This document shows, piece by piece, positions 27,393 to 35,806 of a DNA stretch of 64,000 bases. The notes under the pieces are model-generated. The model did no database searches, was not told where the DNA came from, and worked only from the letters and a program-made list of their open reading frames with translations. This stretch comes from Sodalis praecaptivus. GTDB taxonomy: Bacteria; Pseudomonadota; Gammaproteobacteria; Enterobacterales; Enterobacteriaceae. The position numbers were made by a program, and so were the translations under genes. The stretch spans positions 2,718,760 to 2,782,759 of the forward strand of contig NZ_CP006569.1 in NCBI RefSeq assembly GCF_000517425.1, read 5' to 3'. Positions within the stretch are counted from its first letter, which is position 1; each line of letters begins with the position of its first letter.

Positions 27393-28394
27393 TTGAAAAA
27401 GATCCTTAATGACCCCGCCCGTTATGTCGACGATATGTTGGACGGCCTGTGCGCCGCTTACCCGCAGCACTATCGGCGGGCCGGGGATAACGGGCGGGTG
27501 CGGGCTCACGCCGACAGCGCCGCGGCGGGCAAAGTCGGTATTGTGACCGGCGGCGGATCCGGCCACCTGCCGTTATTTCATGGCTATGTGGGGCCGGGTC
27601 TGGCCGGGGCTTGCGCCATCGGTAATGTCTTCGCCGGCCCGCGCGTCGATGATTGCCTGACGGCGATGCGCCTTAGCAACGGCGGCGCGGGAATTTTGCA
27701 GCTGTACGGTAATTATGGCGGCGACAAAATGAATTTTGATATGGCGCAGGAATTCGCCGAAATGGAGGGCATCGACGTTAAAAGCGTGCGCATGACCGAC
27801 GATATCGCCAGCGCGCCGCTAGCGGAGCAGCACAAGCGACGCGGCGTCGCGGGCCTGGTGTACGCCTATAAGCTGGCCGGCGCCAAAGCGGATACCGGCG
27901 CATCCCTTGCCGAGGTCACGGCCACCGCCGAAAAAGCGGTAGCCGCCTGTCGCTCCATTGGCGTCGCCCTGTCTGCATGCGTGGTGCCGGAGTCGGGACG
28001 CCCCGCCTTTAGCCTGACCGAAGACGAAATGGAGTTTGGTATGGGCATTCACGGCGAACCGGGCATTTGGCGCGGGAAAATACGGCCCGCCGCCGCGCTG
28101 GCCGATGACATGCTGGCGCGACTTTGGGAAGAGATCCCCGCCGCACGCGGCGATCGCATTTCGCTGATGGTTAACAGTCTCGGCGCCACGCCGCTGGAGG
28201 AACTGTACATCGTTTACCAAACGCTGGCGCGGCGGCTCGGCGAACGTCAAGTGGAAGTGGTGGCGCCGCTCATCGGTCGCTACGCCACGTCGATGGAGAT
28301 GAGCGGTTTTTCCCTTACCCTGTGCGCGCTAGACAATGAGCTTGAAACGCTGCTGCGCGCTCCCGCCTCAAGCCCATTCTGGAGTCAACCATGA
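27393..28394 (+). CDS. DhaK-like dihydroxyacetone kinase subunit
   Basis: 333 residues from a TTG start with GAGGAG 7 bases upstream; no ATG fits. The DhaK fold is complete: GGGSGHLPLFHGYVG (about 52-66), NYGGDKMNFDMA (about 112), DDIASAP and the late MGIHGEPGI, whose histidine forms the hemiaminal with the ketone substrate in known DhaK proteins. Relatives phosphorylate dihydroxyacetone or other short ketoses such as erythrulose. Paired with the DhaL-like gene by a 4-bp overlap. No DhaM (PTS donor) gene is present, so the phosphate donor (ATP or PEP/PTS) is open. Confidence 0.85.
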   Translation: MKKILNDPARYVDDMLDGLCAAYPQHYRRAGDNGRVRAHADSAAAGKVGIVTGGGSGHLPLFHGYVGPGLAGACAIGNVFAGPRVDDCLTAMRLSNGGAGILQLYGNYGGDKMNFDMAQEFAEMEGIDVKSVRMTDDIASAPLAEQHKRRGVAGLVYAYKLAGAKADTGASLAEVTATAEKAVAACRSIGVALSACVVPESGRPAFSLTEDEMEFGMGIHGEPGIWRGKIRPAAALADDMLARLWEEIPAARGDRISLMVNSLGATPLEELYIVYQTLARRLGERQVEVVAPLIGRYATSMEMSGFSLTLCALDNELETLLRAPASSPFWSQP

Positions 28395-29011
28395 TCGATT
28401 GCCCGCAGCTCCTGGCGGCGATAAGCCGCATCATCACGCGTCTGCCCGACGCCGCCCCGGAACTGAATGCCCTGGACGGCACGTTGGGCGATGGCGATCT
28501 GGGCGCGACACTTGAACACTGCGCAGGGGAAATGCGCGCGGCGATGGCCTCTGACGCCATGATCCAGGCCGTCAACGGCGACGATCCGCTCATGCACGCC
28601 TTGCGCACGCTGTCGTTGGCCTGCGCCAAAGCCTCCGGTTCCAGTTTCGGCACGCTCATGGCGCAGGGACTGCTGACCGCCGCCCGTTTCTGCCACGGTA
28701 AAACCACGCTCTCCCAGAGCGATTTCGCCACGCTGCTGCATGAGGTCGTGGCGGCGCTGGCACACCGCGGCGGGGCCGGTCTGGGCGATAAAACCCTGCT
28801 TGATGGTCTGCACGCGCTGGCGCTGGCGCTAGAGAGCCAGCCGGCGCCGGCGGATCCACGCGCCCTGATGCGCGCCACGCTTGAAGAGACGCTGGCCGCA
28901 TTTCGGCAACGGCCCAACCGCATCGGCCGCGCGCGCATGTTCGCGGAACGCTCTATCGGTCTGGACGATCCCGGCCAGGTGGCGCTGCTGCGGATGGTGG
29001 AAGCTTTGTAA
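28391..29011 (+). CDS. DhaL-like nucleotide-binding kinase subunit
   Basis: 206 residues with the DhaL signature: LNALDGTLGDGDLGATL (about 24-40; the aspartates bind Mg-nucleotide), SGSSFGTLMAQGL-type loop (here ASGSSFGTLMAQGL, about 83-96) and GLGDKTLLDGL near 137. It supplies the nucleotide site to the DhaK-like partner. The ATG overlaps the dhaK stop (ATGA). Typical length for DhaL. Confidence 0.87.
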   Translation: MIDCPQLLAAISRIITRLPDAAPELNALDGTLGDGDLGATLEHCAGEMRAAMASDAMIQAVNGDDPLMHALRTLSLACAKASGSSFGTLMAQGLLTAARFCHGKTTLSQSDFATLLHEVVAALAHRGGAGLGDKTLLDGLHALALALESQPAPADPRALMRATLEETLAAFRQRPNRIGRARMFAERSIGLDDPGQVALLRMVEAL

Positions 29012-29038
29012 TCACGTGACTTTATCGGGAGGATACTA

Positions 29039-30595
29039 ATGGAACTGACGGGTAATCTGATTTTGGGGAATTGCTGCCCCCGGGGCGGCGGCAACGGATT
29101 CTATGCGGATGAGCCTAGCCAGGACTGTCCCCTGGCGCCCGAGTTTTTCGCCGCCGATGCCGCGGATGTCGACCGCGCCTGCCAACTGGCCGAGCAGGCC
29201 TTTGACGCCTACCGCGCGCTGCCGTTGTCGACCCGCGCCGACTTTTTAACGCGCATCGGCGAAAACATCCTGGCGCTGGGGGAGTGCCTTATCATCCGCG
29301 CCATGCAGGAGACCGGTCTGCCTCGCGGCCGCATTGAAGGGGAACGCGCCCGCACCGTCGGCCAGTTGGCGATGTTTGCCGCGGTGGTGCGCCGGGGGGA
29401 ATTTTTGCAGGCCATCGTCGAGGAAGCGCTGCCGGAGCGTAAGCCGCTGCCGCGTCCCGACCTACGCCAGTGCCACATCCCGCTCGGCCCGGTGGCGGTG
29501 TTCGGCGCCAGCAATTTCCCGCTGGCGTTTTCCGTGGCCGGCGGCGATAGCGCCTCGGCGCTGGCGGCCGGGTGCCCCATCGTGGTAAAAGCCCACCCGT
29601 CCCACCCCGGCACCAGCGAACTCGTCGGACGTGCCATACAACAAGCGGCACAGCAGCTCGCGCTACCGGAAGGGGTTTTCTCCCTGTTGCACGGCGGCGG
29701 CCATGAGGTGGGGGAGCAATTGGTCACGCATCCGCTTATCCAAGCCGTGGGATTTACCGGCTCGCGCGCGGGCGGCCTGGCGCTGCTGGCGCTGGCGCAG
29801 CGGCGAACGGTGCCTGTGCCCTTTTACGCCGAGATGAGCAGCATTAATCCGCAGATCCTGCTGCCCGCGGCGCTGGCGAACCGATCAACGGAGCTGGCCA
29901 CCCGCTTTGTGGACTCGCTGACCTTGGGCGTCGGCCAATTTTGCACCAGTCCGGGGCTGGTCCTGGCGCTAGAGGGCAAAGCGCTGACGCAATTCTGCCA
30001 GCATCTGACCGCAACACTTGCCAAGGCCCCCGCCGCCACCATGTTAAGCCGCGGGATTTGGCAGGCCTGGCGGGATAAAGCCGCAGGGCTGGCCGCCGTC
30101 GACGGCGTGAGCCTGCTGGCCCAGGGGCAACCGGCGCAAAGCGCCAATCAGGGGCAGGCGTCGGTGCTCTACACCGACGGGGCGCACTTTCTTGCCGAGC
30201 CTCGGTTGAGCGAAGAAGTGTTCGGCCCCACGTCGCTGGTGGTGGGCTTTGACGATGACGCGCAATTACAGCAGGCCATCCGCGCGCTGGAGGGGCAGTT
30301 GACCTTGACCCTGCATGTGGACGAGGCCGACCATCCGCTCGCCCAGACGCTGCTGCCAACGCTTGAGCGTCGCGCTGGCCGCCTATTGGTCAATGGTTTT
30401 CCCACCGGGGTGGACGTTGGCTATGCCATGGTTCACGGCGGTCCGTTTCCAGCCACCAGCGACGCGCGCTCGACGTCGGTCGGCGCCGGCGCCATTGCCC
30501 GTTTCCTGCGGCCGGTGTGCTATCAGGATTTCCCGGATGCGCTGCTGCCCGCAGCGCTGCGCCAGGAGGCCGCCATCCCGGTGCAGCGGTATTGA
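29039..30595 (+). CDS. Aldehyde dehydrogenase, 2-oxoglutarate-semialdehyde (2,5-dioxovalerate) type
   Basis: 518 residues, longer than common aldehyde dehydrogenases, as in the KGSADH branch. Hallmarks: GASNFPLAFSVAGGDSASAL (about 158-177) with the oxyanion asparagine, KAHPSHPGTSELV, catalytic glutamate in FYAEMSS and catalytic cysteine in GQFCTSPG. GGGAGGA precedes the ATG. It would oxidise 2-oxoglutarate semialdehyde (or another short aldehyde acid) to 2-oxoglutarate with NAD(P). With the DHDPS-family lyase across the promoter it forms the end of an oxidative sugar-acid or hydroxyproline-like pathway. Confidence 0.87.
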   Translation: MELTGNLILGNCCPRGGGNGFYADEPSQDCPLAPEFFAADAADVDRACQLAEQAFDAYRALPLSTRADFLTRIGENILALGECLIIRAMQETGLPRGRIEGERARTVGQLAMFAAVVRRGEFLQAIVEEALPERKPLPRPDLRQCHIPLGPVAVFGASNFPLAFSVAGGDSASALAAGCPIVVKAHPSHPGTSELVGRAIQQAAQQLALPEGVFSLLHGGGHEVGEQLVTHPLIQAVGFTGSRAGGLALLALAQRRTVPVPFYAEMSSINPQILLPAALANRSTELATRFVDSLTLGVGQFCTSPGLVLALEGKALTQFCQHLTATLAKAPAATMLSRGIWQAWRDKAAGLAAVDGVSLLAQGQPAQSANQGQASVLYTDGAHFLAEPRLSEEVFGPTSLVVGFDDDAQLQQAIRALEGQLTLTLHVDEADHPLAQTLLPTLERRAGRLLVNGFPTGVDVGYAMVHGGPFPATSDARSTSVGAGAIARFLRPVCYQDFPDALLPAALRQEAAIPVQRY

Positions 30596-30623
30596 CGCCG
30601 GGTGAGTGACGGTAACCAACGAC

Positions 30624-30660
30624 GGCGCCGGCCGGCGTCGTTCAGGCGTATGCCGGCGCC
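30624..30660 (+). terminator. Hairpin after the aldehyde dehydrogenase gene
   Basis: GGCGCCGGC (30624-30632) pairs perfectly with GCCGGCGCC (30652-30660) over a 19-nt loop, 28 bp after the stop. No T-run. Confidence 0.5.
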
Positions 30661-30726
30661 TTGCGGGGCGCGACGTCTGACGCTTTTTGGTATAGGGAAG
30701 GTTAAGCGATGCAAAAATCCCACTAT

Positions 30727-30741
30727 TCGAGATATACTCGA
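30727..30741 (+). promoter_or_regulatory. Inverted repeat TCGAG-N5-CTCGA before the IclR gene
   Basis: A perfect 5-bp inverted repeat around ATATA, inside the less GC-rich part of the gap and about 140 bp before the regulator start. It could be an autoregulatory operator or a promoter-proximal site; there is no direct evidence. Confidence 0.3.
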
Positions 30742-30878
30742 CATTATCGCCGGCGTTGGTGCAAAACGGCCTATGCCGTGACCCCCCGCGCACGGGGCGG
30801 CGCCGGGGTCGTCGGCGTCAAGGTTAAGGGCGGCCTGAGGCCGTCCGGATTGTCTGACGGGTCATTGATGGGGTGGGT

Positions 30879-31730
30879 ATGAACAACAGCGCCAATAGTG
30901 AAACAACCAATCAGGCGTCAATCAAAAGCCTGACCAAGGTGCTGCAAATATTGGAATGCTTCTCTCAGCGGGATGCGAACCTGACGCCGGCCGAAATCGC
31001 CGGACGCACCGGGCTGCCGCGCGCCACCACCCATCGTCTGGTCTCCTCTCTGCGCGACATCGGCCTGTTGGAGCAAAACGGTAAACGCGACACCTATAAG
31101 CTGGGCATGAAATTATTCCAGTTGGGCAGTCTGGTGCTGCATAATCTCGACCTTGATAGCCACGCGCGGCCGTACGCCACCCAGTTGCAGTTGATTACCG
31201 GTGAAAACACCCATCTATGCATATTTGACGGCGCACAAATGGCCTATGTTGAGCGCCAGGCGATGAACAGCAGCGGCAACACCATGATAACCCGTATCGA
31301 AGCGGCGCTGGTGCATTGCACCAGCGTGGGCAAAGCGTTCCTTGCCTGGCAACCCCCTACGCTTATCAATAAAATCATCAGCGACACGCTGATTGAGCGC
31401 ACGCCGCACACCTTGACCGACGGCGATGCCCTGCTTGCAGAGCTGCGGCTTACCCGCGAGCGGGGCTATGCTTTTGATCTGCAAGAAAATGAGCTGAACG
31501 TTCACTGCGTCGGCGCCCCCGTGCGCGGCGCCAATGGCCAGGTATTCGCCGCGGTCAGCGTCTCCGGGCCTGCGGATCGCCTTCCTCTGCCTCGACTGGA
31601 GGGGCTGGCCGGCCTGGTAATGGAAACCGCCCATAAAATCTCACTGGAACTCGGCTGGACGCCGGGCAGGCTCCAGAGCGCACCGTCCGCCACTGCGCCG
31701 CTTGACGCGCTGTCATCGCGTCCTGACTAA
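30879..31730 (+). CDS. IclR-family transcriptional regulator
   Basis: 283 residues from the ATG at 30879 (GGGGTGGG precedes it; a GTG two codons earlier is possible). Winged helix about 18-75 (LTPAEIAGRTGLPRATTHRLV), effector domain about 95-265 with HCTSVGKAFLA and the late FDLQENELNVHCVGAPV region. It ends the plus arm of the catabolic cluster and is the best candidate for its regulator. IclR members in such loci commonly respond to sugar-acid intermediates. Confidence 0.9.
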   Translation: MNNSANSETTNQASIKSLTKVLQILECFSQRDANLTPAEIAGRTGLPRATTHRLVSSLRDIGLLEQNGKRDTYKLGMKLFQLGSLVLHNLDLDSHARPYATQLQLITGENTHLCIFDGAQMAYVERQAMNSSGNTMITRIEAALVHCTSVGKAFLAWQPPTLINKIISDTLIERTPHTLTDGDALLAELRLTRERGYAFDLQENELNVHCVGAPVRGANGQVFAAVSVSGPADRLPLPRLEGLAGLVMETAHKISLELGWTPGRLQSAPSATAPLDALSSRPD

Positions 31731-31871
31731 TATGCCTCTCTTGTTCTGCCCTTTGCCGCGACCGACGGACCACGGGTAGGCCTCCGCGGCCCGCGCGCGT
31801 CGTGGTCCGCGCAGCCGTCCGATGCGCCGGTAAGGATTGAAATAAAAAAACGAATCCCGTATAACTAGCGT

Positions 31872-31957
31872 ATCCGAGGGGTGTCCTGTCTGGACTGAGA
31901 TGGCTGTCGCCGAACCCTTTGAACCTGATCTGGGTCATGCCAGCGAAGGGACGGTCG
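31872..31957 (+). promoter_or_regulatory. TPP riboswitch (THI element)
   Basis: The conserved parts of the thiamin pyrophosphate aptamer are in order: GGGGTG (31878), CTGAGAT (31894), GAACCTGATCTGG (31921) and ATGCCAGCGAAGGGA (31937). It controls the thiamin-pyrimidine salvage genes on the same strand. Unusually, about 480 bp separate it from the first clear gene, tenA, and that interval contains a 78-bp tandem repeat. Confidence 0.93.
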
Positions 31958-32435
31958 GCAATAGCCTGTTGCCTATTTACCTTAGCGTACCCGGATCTCC
32001 GCACCCTGATTGGAGGTCCCATGCATTTTCCCCCTGTCCGTGACATCGTCCGCCGTTATTCGCTCTGGCTGCCGCTGGCCGACACAGCCCGTCGTTCATC
32101 GCCCCGATTAGCGCAGGCCGTCATCGTCCGTCGTTCGCCGCCCTGGCTGCCGCTGGCCGACTCAGCCCGTCGTTCATCGCCCCGATCAGCGCAGGCCGTC
32201 ATCGTCCGTCGTTCGCCGCCCTGGCTGCCGCTGGCCCTTGCGGGAAAACCGCACGGCGTTCTGGCGCCGCGCCGGCCTGGCACCAACGCCGCTGTCGCTT
32301 TGCGCGCATGCTCGCTCTCCGCCTCCCGGCACGCCATGACGTGCCCTGCCTACTCCTTCTGTCCTAAGGTCTCCTGCAAGGGTGCGCCTATCGCCCTGCC
32401 GGGCCGCGGCTGTCTTTCATAAAGGAATGCTCGCC
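31958..32435. other. Long leader between the TPP riboswitch and tenA
   Basis: About 480 bp with no convincing gene. An ATG-started frame from 32021 stays open to 32422, but its middle is the 78-bp (26-codon) repeat and its composition is Arg/Ser/Ala-rich, so I do not call it. The expression platform of the riboswitch should lie in its first part, but I could not identify a clear terminator. Confidence 0.5.
32065..32240. repeat. 78-bp tandem repeat in the riboswitch leader
   Basis: CTGGCTGCCGCTGGCC recurs at 32065, 32143 and 32221, an exact 78-bp spacing, with units almost identical between (AGCGCAGGCCGTCATCGTCC in both). Two full units and a partial third. Confidence 0.88.
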
Positions 32436-33134
32436 ATGAATCGAACCGCTTTCGAGCACGGTCTGTACGGACGCTTAAAACAAGAAGCAGGCCATCACTG
32501 GCAGGCTTATATTCATCACGATTTTGTCCGCCAACTGGCGGCGGGTACGCTGCCGGACGGCGCTTTTCGCCGCTATCTGGTGCAAGACTATCTCTTTCTT
32601 ATTCATTTCGCCCGGGCTTACGCCCTGTTGGCCTACAAATTGCGTACGCTGCCGGAGATCCGCGCCGCGGTAGTTTCCCTGGAGGCTATCGTGAAAGAAT
32701 TGCCGATGCATGTGGCCTATTGCGCGCAATGGGGGCTGCGCGAGGAGGAGATGGCTAAAGAGCCCGAAGCCAGCGAGACATTGACCTATACCCGCTATGT
32801 GCTGGATATCGGCCAGTCCGGCGATGTCCTTGACTTGCTGGTCGCGTTGATTCCCTGCGTCGCGGGCTATGCCGAAATCGGCCAGCGCCTACGGGATGAT
32901 CCGGCCACGGTTCTGGCGGGCAATCCCTATGCTGAATGGATCCAGAATTACTCTGACGGCGACTATCTGAGCGGCGCGCGGGCCGCCATCGATCAATTAG
33001 AGCGCGTAGGCCTGGCGCGCGGCGCCGAACAGCGTTTTGACGCGCTGTCCGCCATTTTCACCACCGCCACCCGGCTGGAAAGCGCTTTCTGGCAAATGGG
33101 GTTGACGCCCCACCCCACGGTAATAGCCGTATGA
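32436..33134 (+). CDS. tenA: TenA aminopyrimidine aminohydrolase (thiaminase II)
   Basis: 232 residues from the ATG preceded by AAAGGA. Family motifs: YLVQDYLFLIHFARAYAL (about 46-63), catalytic cysteine in ALIPCVAGYAEIG, and a late glutamate in LESAFWQMG. TenA hydrolyses aminomethyl-pyrimidine breakdown products of thiamin to HMP for reuse. It is followed with 4-bp overlaps by the ThiZ-ThiX importer genes, which matches the known tenA-thiXYZ salvage arrangement under a TPP riboswitch. Confidence 0.92.
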   Translation: MNRTAFEHGLYGRLKQEAGHHWQAYIHHDFVRQLAAGTLPDGAFRRYLVQDYLFLIHFARAYALLAYKLRTLPEIRAAVVSLEAIVKELPMHVAYCAQWGLREEEMAKEPEASETLTYTRYVLDIGQSGDVLDLLVALIPCVAGYAEIGQRLRDDPATVLAGNPYAEWIQNYSDGDYLSGARAAIDQLERVGLARGAEQRFDALSAIFTTATRLESAFWQMGLTPHPTVIAV

Positions 33135-33886
33135 TCGCTGCCGCGACGCCCGCGCCCCCCGCGGCAATCGGGATTGTGGTGCGTGACCTGACGCTGCGCC
33201 TGAATAATCGGGTCCTGTTCGACAAACTGAATTTTACCCTCGACGGCGGCCAATGCGCTGCGGTGCTGGGCGCGAGCGGCGTGGGTAAAACCAGCCTGCT
33301 GAAGATCATCGCCGGTCTGACGCCGGCGGACGCCGGTACCGTCAGCGGCAGCGATGGCCTGCCCCTCGCCGGTCGGATTGCCTATATGGGGCAAAAAGAC
33401 CTGCTCTATCCGTGGTTGACGGTGAAACAAAATATTACCCTCGGCGCGCGTTTGCGCAGAGAGAAAGCCGAGAGCGACTGGGCCGACTACTTACTGGCCG
33501 AGGTCGGCCTGGACGGCGTCGGCGCGTGCCTGCCCGCCGCGCTTTCCGGCGGTATGCGGCAGCGCGCCGCCCTGGCCCGAACGCTCTACGAACGTCAGCC
33601 CGTGGTACTGATGGACGAGCCGTTCTCTGCCCTCGACACCCTGACCCGCGCCAAGATCCAGGCGCTGTCGGCACGGTTGCTTAGCGCGCATACCGTGATG
33701 CTTATCACCCACGATCCCCTCGAGGCGTGCCGCCTGAGCCATCGGTTGTGGGTCCTCGCCGGGCAACCCGCGCGGTTTCTCACCGGCCTGGACCTTGCCG
33801 GCGAGCCGCCGCGGGCGCCGGATGATCCCGCCGTGCAGCAAAGCCAGGGCGCGCTGTTGCGCCAACTACTGGGGAGCGCGGAATGA
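33131..33886 (+). CDS. thiZ: Thiamin-pyrimidine precursor ABC transporter, ATPase
   Basis: 251 residues of the nitrate/taurine-type ABC ATPase family: Walker A GASGVGKTS (about 48-56), signature LSGGMRQRAALAR (about 138), Walker B VVLMDEPFSALD, H-loop LITHDPLEA. The ATG overlaps the tenA stop (ATGA). With the permease and binding protein that follow it should import formyl-aminopyrimidine products of thiamin decay. Confidence 0.9.
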   Translation: MIAAATPAPPAAIGIVVRDLTLRLNNRVLFDKLNFTLDGGQCAAVLGASGVGKTSLLKIIAGLTPADAGTVSGSDGLPLAGRIAYMGQKDLLYPWLTVKQNITLGARLRREKAESDWADYLLAEVGLDGVGACLPAALSGGMRQRAALARTLYERQPVVLMDEPFSALDTLTRAKIQALSARLLSAHTVMLITHDPLEACRLSHRLWVLAGQPARFLTGLDLAGEPPRAPDDPAVQQSQGALLRQLLGSAE

Positions 33887-34653
33887 TAGCGGCGATGGAT
33901 GTGCCGGGCGCGCGCTGGCGGCAAGGCCTGACGGTGACCGCCGGTCTGCTGTTGCTATGGTGGCTGATTACCCTGACGGGCATCCCCGCCTTCCTCCTAC
34001 CCTCGCCGACGGCCGTGGCCACTGCGCTGTGGCGCGGCCGCCTTCTACTGGCGCATCACGGTGCTATCACCGCGCTGGAAATGATGGGCGGTCTACTGAT
34101 CGGGGTGGTTTTGGGCGGGCTGCTGGCGCTGGGGATGGTTTATTTCCCCCGATTGCAGCGTTGGTTAATGCCGGTGGTGCTCACCAGCCAGGCGATACCG
34201 GTTTTCGCGCTGGCGCCGCTGCTGGTGCTGTGGTTCGGCTACGGCATGAGCGCCAAAGTGGCGATGGCGGTGCTTATCATCTTTTTCCCGGTCGTGTCGG
34301 CCTTTTTCGACGGGCTGCGCCGGGTAGATAACGACTATCTGGATTTGGCGCGCACCCTGCGCGCGTCGTCCTATGCGCAACTGCGCCATGTCAGATTGAT
34401 GGCCGCGCTGCCGGCATTCGGTTCCGGGTTGCGCATGGCGGCCGCCGTCGCCCCTATCGGCGCCATTATCGGTGAGTGGGTCGGCTCGGCCGAAGGACTG
34501 GGGTATGTGATGCTTAACGCCAATGCGCGCATGCAGGCCGATATGTGTTTCGCCGCCCTGCTGATTCTGGTGGTAATGACGCTGTTGTTATGGACGGTAG
34601 TGGATGCGCTGATTCGGCGCCTTATTTTCTGGACGCCGGAAAACGGCGCCTGA
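33883..34653 (+). CDS. thiX: Thiamin-pyrimidine precursor ABC transporter, permease
   Basis: 256 residues, about six membrane segments, BPD-type inner-membrane permease with the EAA-like loop in the stretch LARTLRASSYAQLRHVRLMAALP. The ATG overlaps the ATPase stop by 4 bp. Close in layout to SsuC/TauC-type permeases; the salvage context gives the pyrimidine assignment. Confidence 0.88.
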   Translation: MIAAMDVPGARWRQGLTVTAGLLLLWWLITLTGIPAFLLPSPTAVATALWRGRLLLAHHGAITALEMMGGLLIGVVLGGLLALGMVYFPRLQRWLMPVVLTSQAIPVFALAPLLVLWFGYGMSAKVAMAVLIIFFPVVSAFFDGLRRVDNDYLDLARTLRASSYAQLRHVRLMAALPAFGSGLRMAAAVAPIGAIIGEWVGSAEGLGYVMLNANARMQADMCFAALLILVVMTLLLWTVVDALIRRLIFWTPENGA

Positions 34654-34678
34654 TGCGTTTTTTTAATGGGTAACGACA

Positions 34679-35608
34679 ATGATAAAACAGAGTATTGCCG
34701 CTCTTCTCCTGGCCGCCGCCGGCTACGCCGGCGCCGCGGATAAAATTACGCTGGTGCTGGATTGGCATATCAACCCCGATCACGCACCGATTATCGTGGC
34801 TCAGCAGATAGGCGCCTTCCGGGCGGCGGATTTGGACGTTACGCTGGTGCCGCCGTCGGACCCGTCACTGCCGCCGCGGCTGGTGGCCGCCAAGCAAGCG
34901 GATCTGGCCATTACCTATCAGCCGCAGCTGCATTTTTTTGCCGATCAGGGGCTGCCGTTGGTGCGCGTCGGGACGCTTATCGACACCCCGCTTAATACGG
35001 TGATGACGCTGGATAAAAACATCCATACCCTGGCCGATTTGAAAGGCAAAAAAATCGGTTTTTCCGTCAGCGGTCTGGAGGAGGCAACGCTCGATACCAT
35101 GTTGCGCCATGATCACTTGACCCTGCAAGATACCCAGATGGTCAACGTCAACTTTCAGCTGACCAGCGCGCTGATGGCGGGCCAGGTGGATGCGGTTATC
35201 GGCGGTTATCGCAATATCGAAGCGTTGGAACTCCAGCAGCAGGGCAAACAACCGGTAGTGTTTGACGTGGAAGACTACGGCGTGCCGGCGTATGACGAAT
35301 TGATCATCGTCGCCAATAAAGCGGCATTGGCGGAACCCAAGATCAAGCGCTTTTTGGCGGCCCTGCAGCAGGGCACCGACTATTTGCTGGCACACCCTGA
35401 TGAAAGCTGGCGGACGTTCGCCCGCGCCTATCCTGATCTGGATACGGCGCTCTACCGGCGCGCCTGGCAGGCCACGCTACCGCTGTTCGCCAAAGATCCG
35501 GCGCGGCTGGACGTACCGCGCTACCAGGCGTATCAGCAATTCCTCGTTGACAATCATCTGATTACCCACCCCCGCCCGGTCTCGACCTATGCCGTGGAGC
35601 TGCGTTAA
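34679..35608 (+). CDS. thiY: Thiamin-pyrimidine precursor binding protein (NMT1/THI5-like)
   Basis: 309 residues with a signal peptide ending near residue 20 (AGYAGAADK), so periplasmic. The NMT1/THI5-like domain is clear: LVLDWHINPDHAPIIVAQQIGAF near the N-terminus, then LADLKGKKIGFS and a tail of helices. It binds a pyrimidine derived from thiamin and delivers it to the permease. Last gene of the salvage operon; a strong hairpin follows at 35645. Confidence 0.9.
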   Translation: MIKQSIAALLLAAAGYAGAADKITLVLDWHINPDHAPIIVAQQIGAFRAADLDVTLVPPSDPSLPPRLVAAKQADLAITYQPQLHFFADQGLPLVRVGTLIDTPLNTVMTLDKNIHTLADLKGKKIGFSVSGLEEATLDTMLRHDHLTLQDTQMVNVNFQLTSALMAGQVDAVIGGYRNIEALELQQQGKQPVVFDVEDYGVPAYDELIIVANKAALAEPKIKRFLAALQQGTDYLLAHPDESWRTFARAYPDLDTALYRRAWQATLPLFAKDPARLDVPRYQAYQQFLVDNHLITHPRPVSTYAVELR

Positions 35609-35644
35609 GCGCCGAGCCGGCATAAAGCGCATCGCCCGCCCGGG

Positions 35645-35662
35645 CCGCGGCCTATGCCGCGG
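35645..35662 (+). terminator. Hairpin after thiY
   Basis: CCGCGGC and GCCGCGG form a perfect 7-bp stem with a 4-nt loop, 37 bp after the thiY stop. No T-run. Confidence 0.5.
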
Positions 35663-35806
35663 CGGTGACGGTAGCGGTGGCGCAGAGAGAAGCGGTAGCC
35701 GGCATAATCGGCGTGTCGCCGCACCCTGGCAACGGGCGTTCTGCGCTCGTCCTAAGCCGCCTTCACGGGCCGCAGAGCCGGCGGAGGCGCGCCGCCCGCA
35801 ATAGCC

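Noticed and set aside
31919-32422. A 167-codon open frame from within the TPP riboswitch through the 78-bp repeat
   Set aside because: It begins inside a strongly conserved RNA element and its body is a 26-codon repeat of biased Arg/Ser/Ala composition; no family features.
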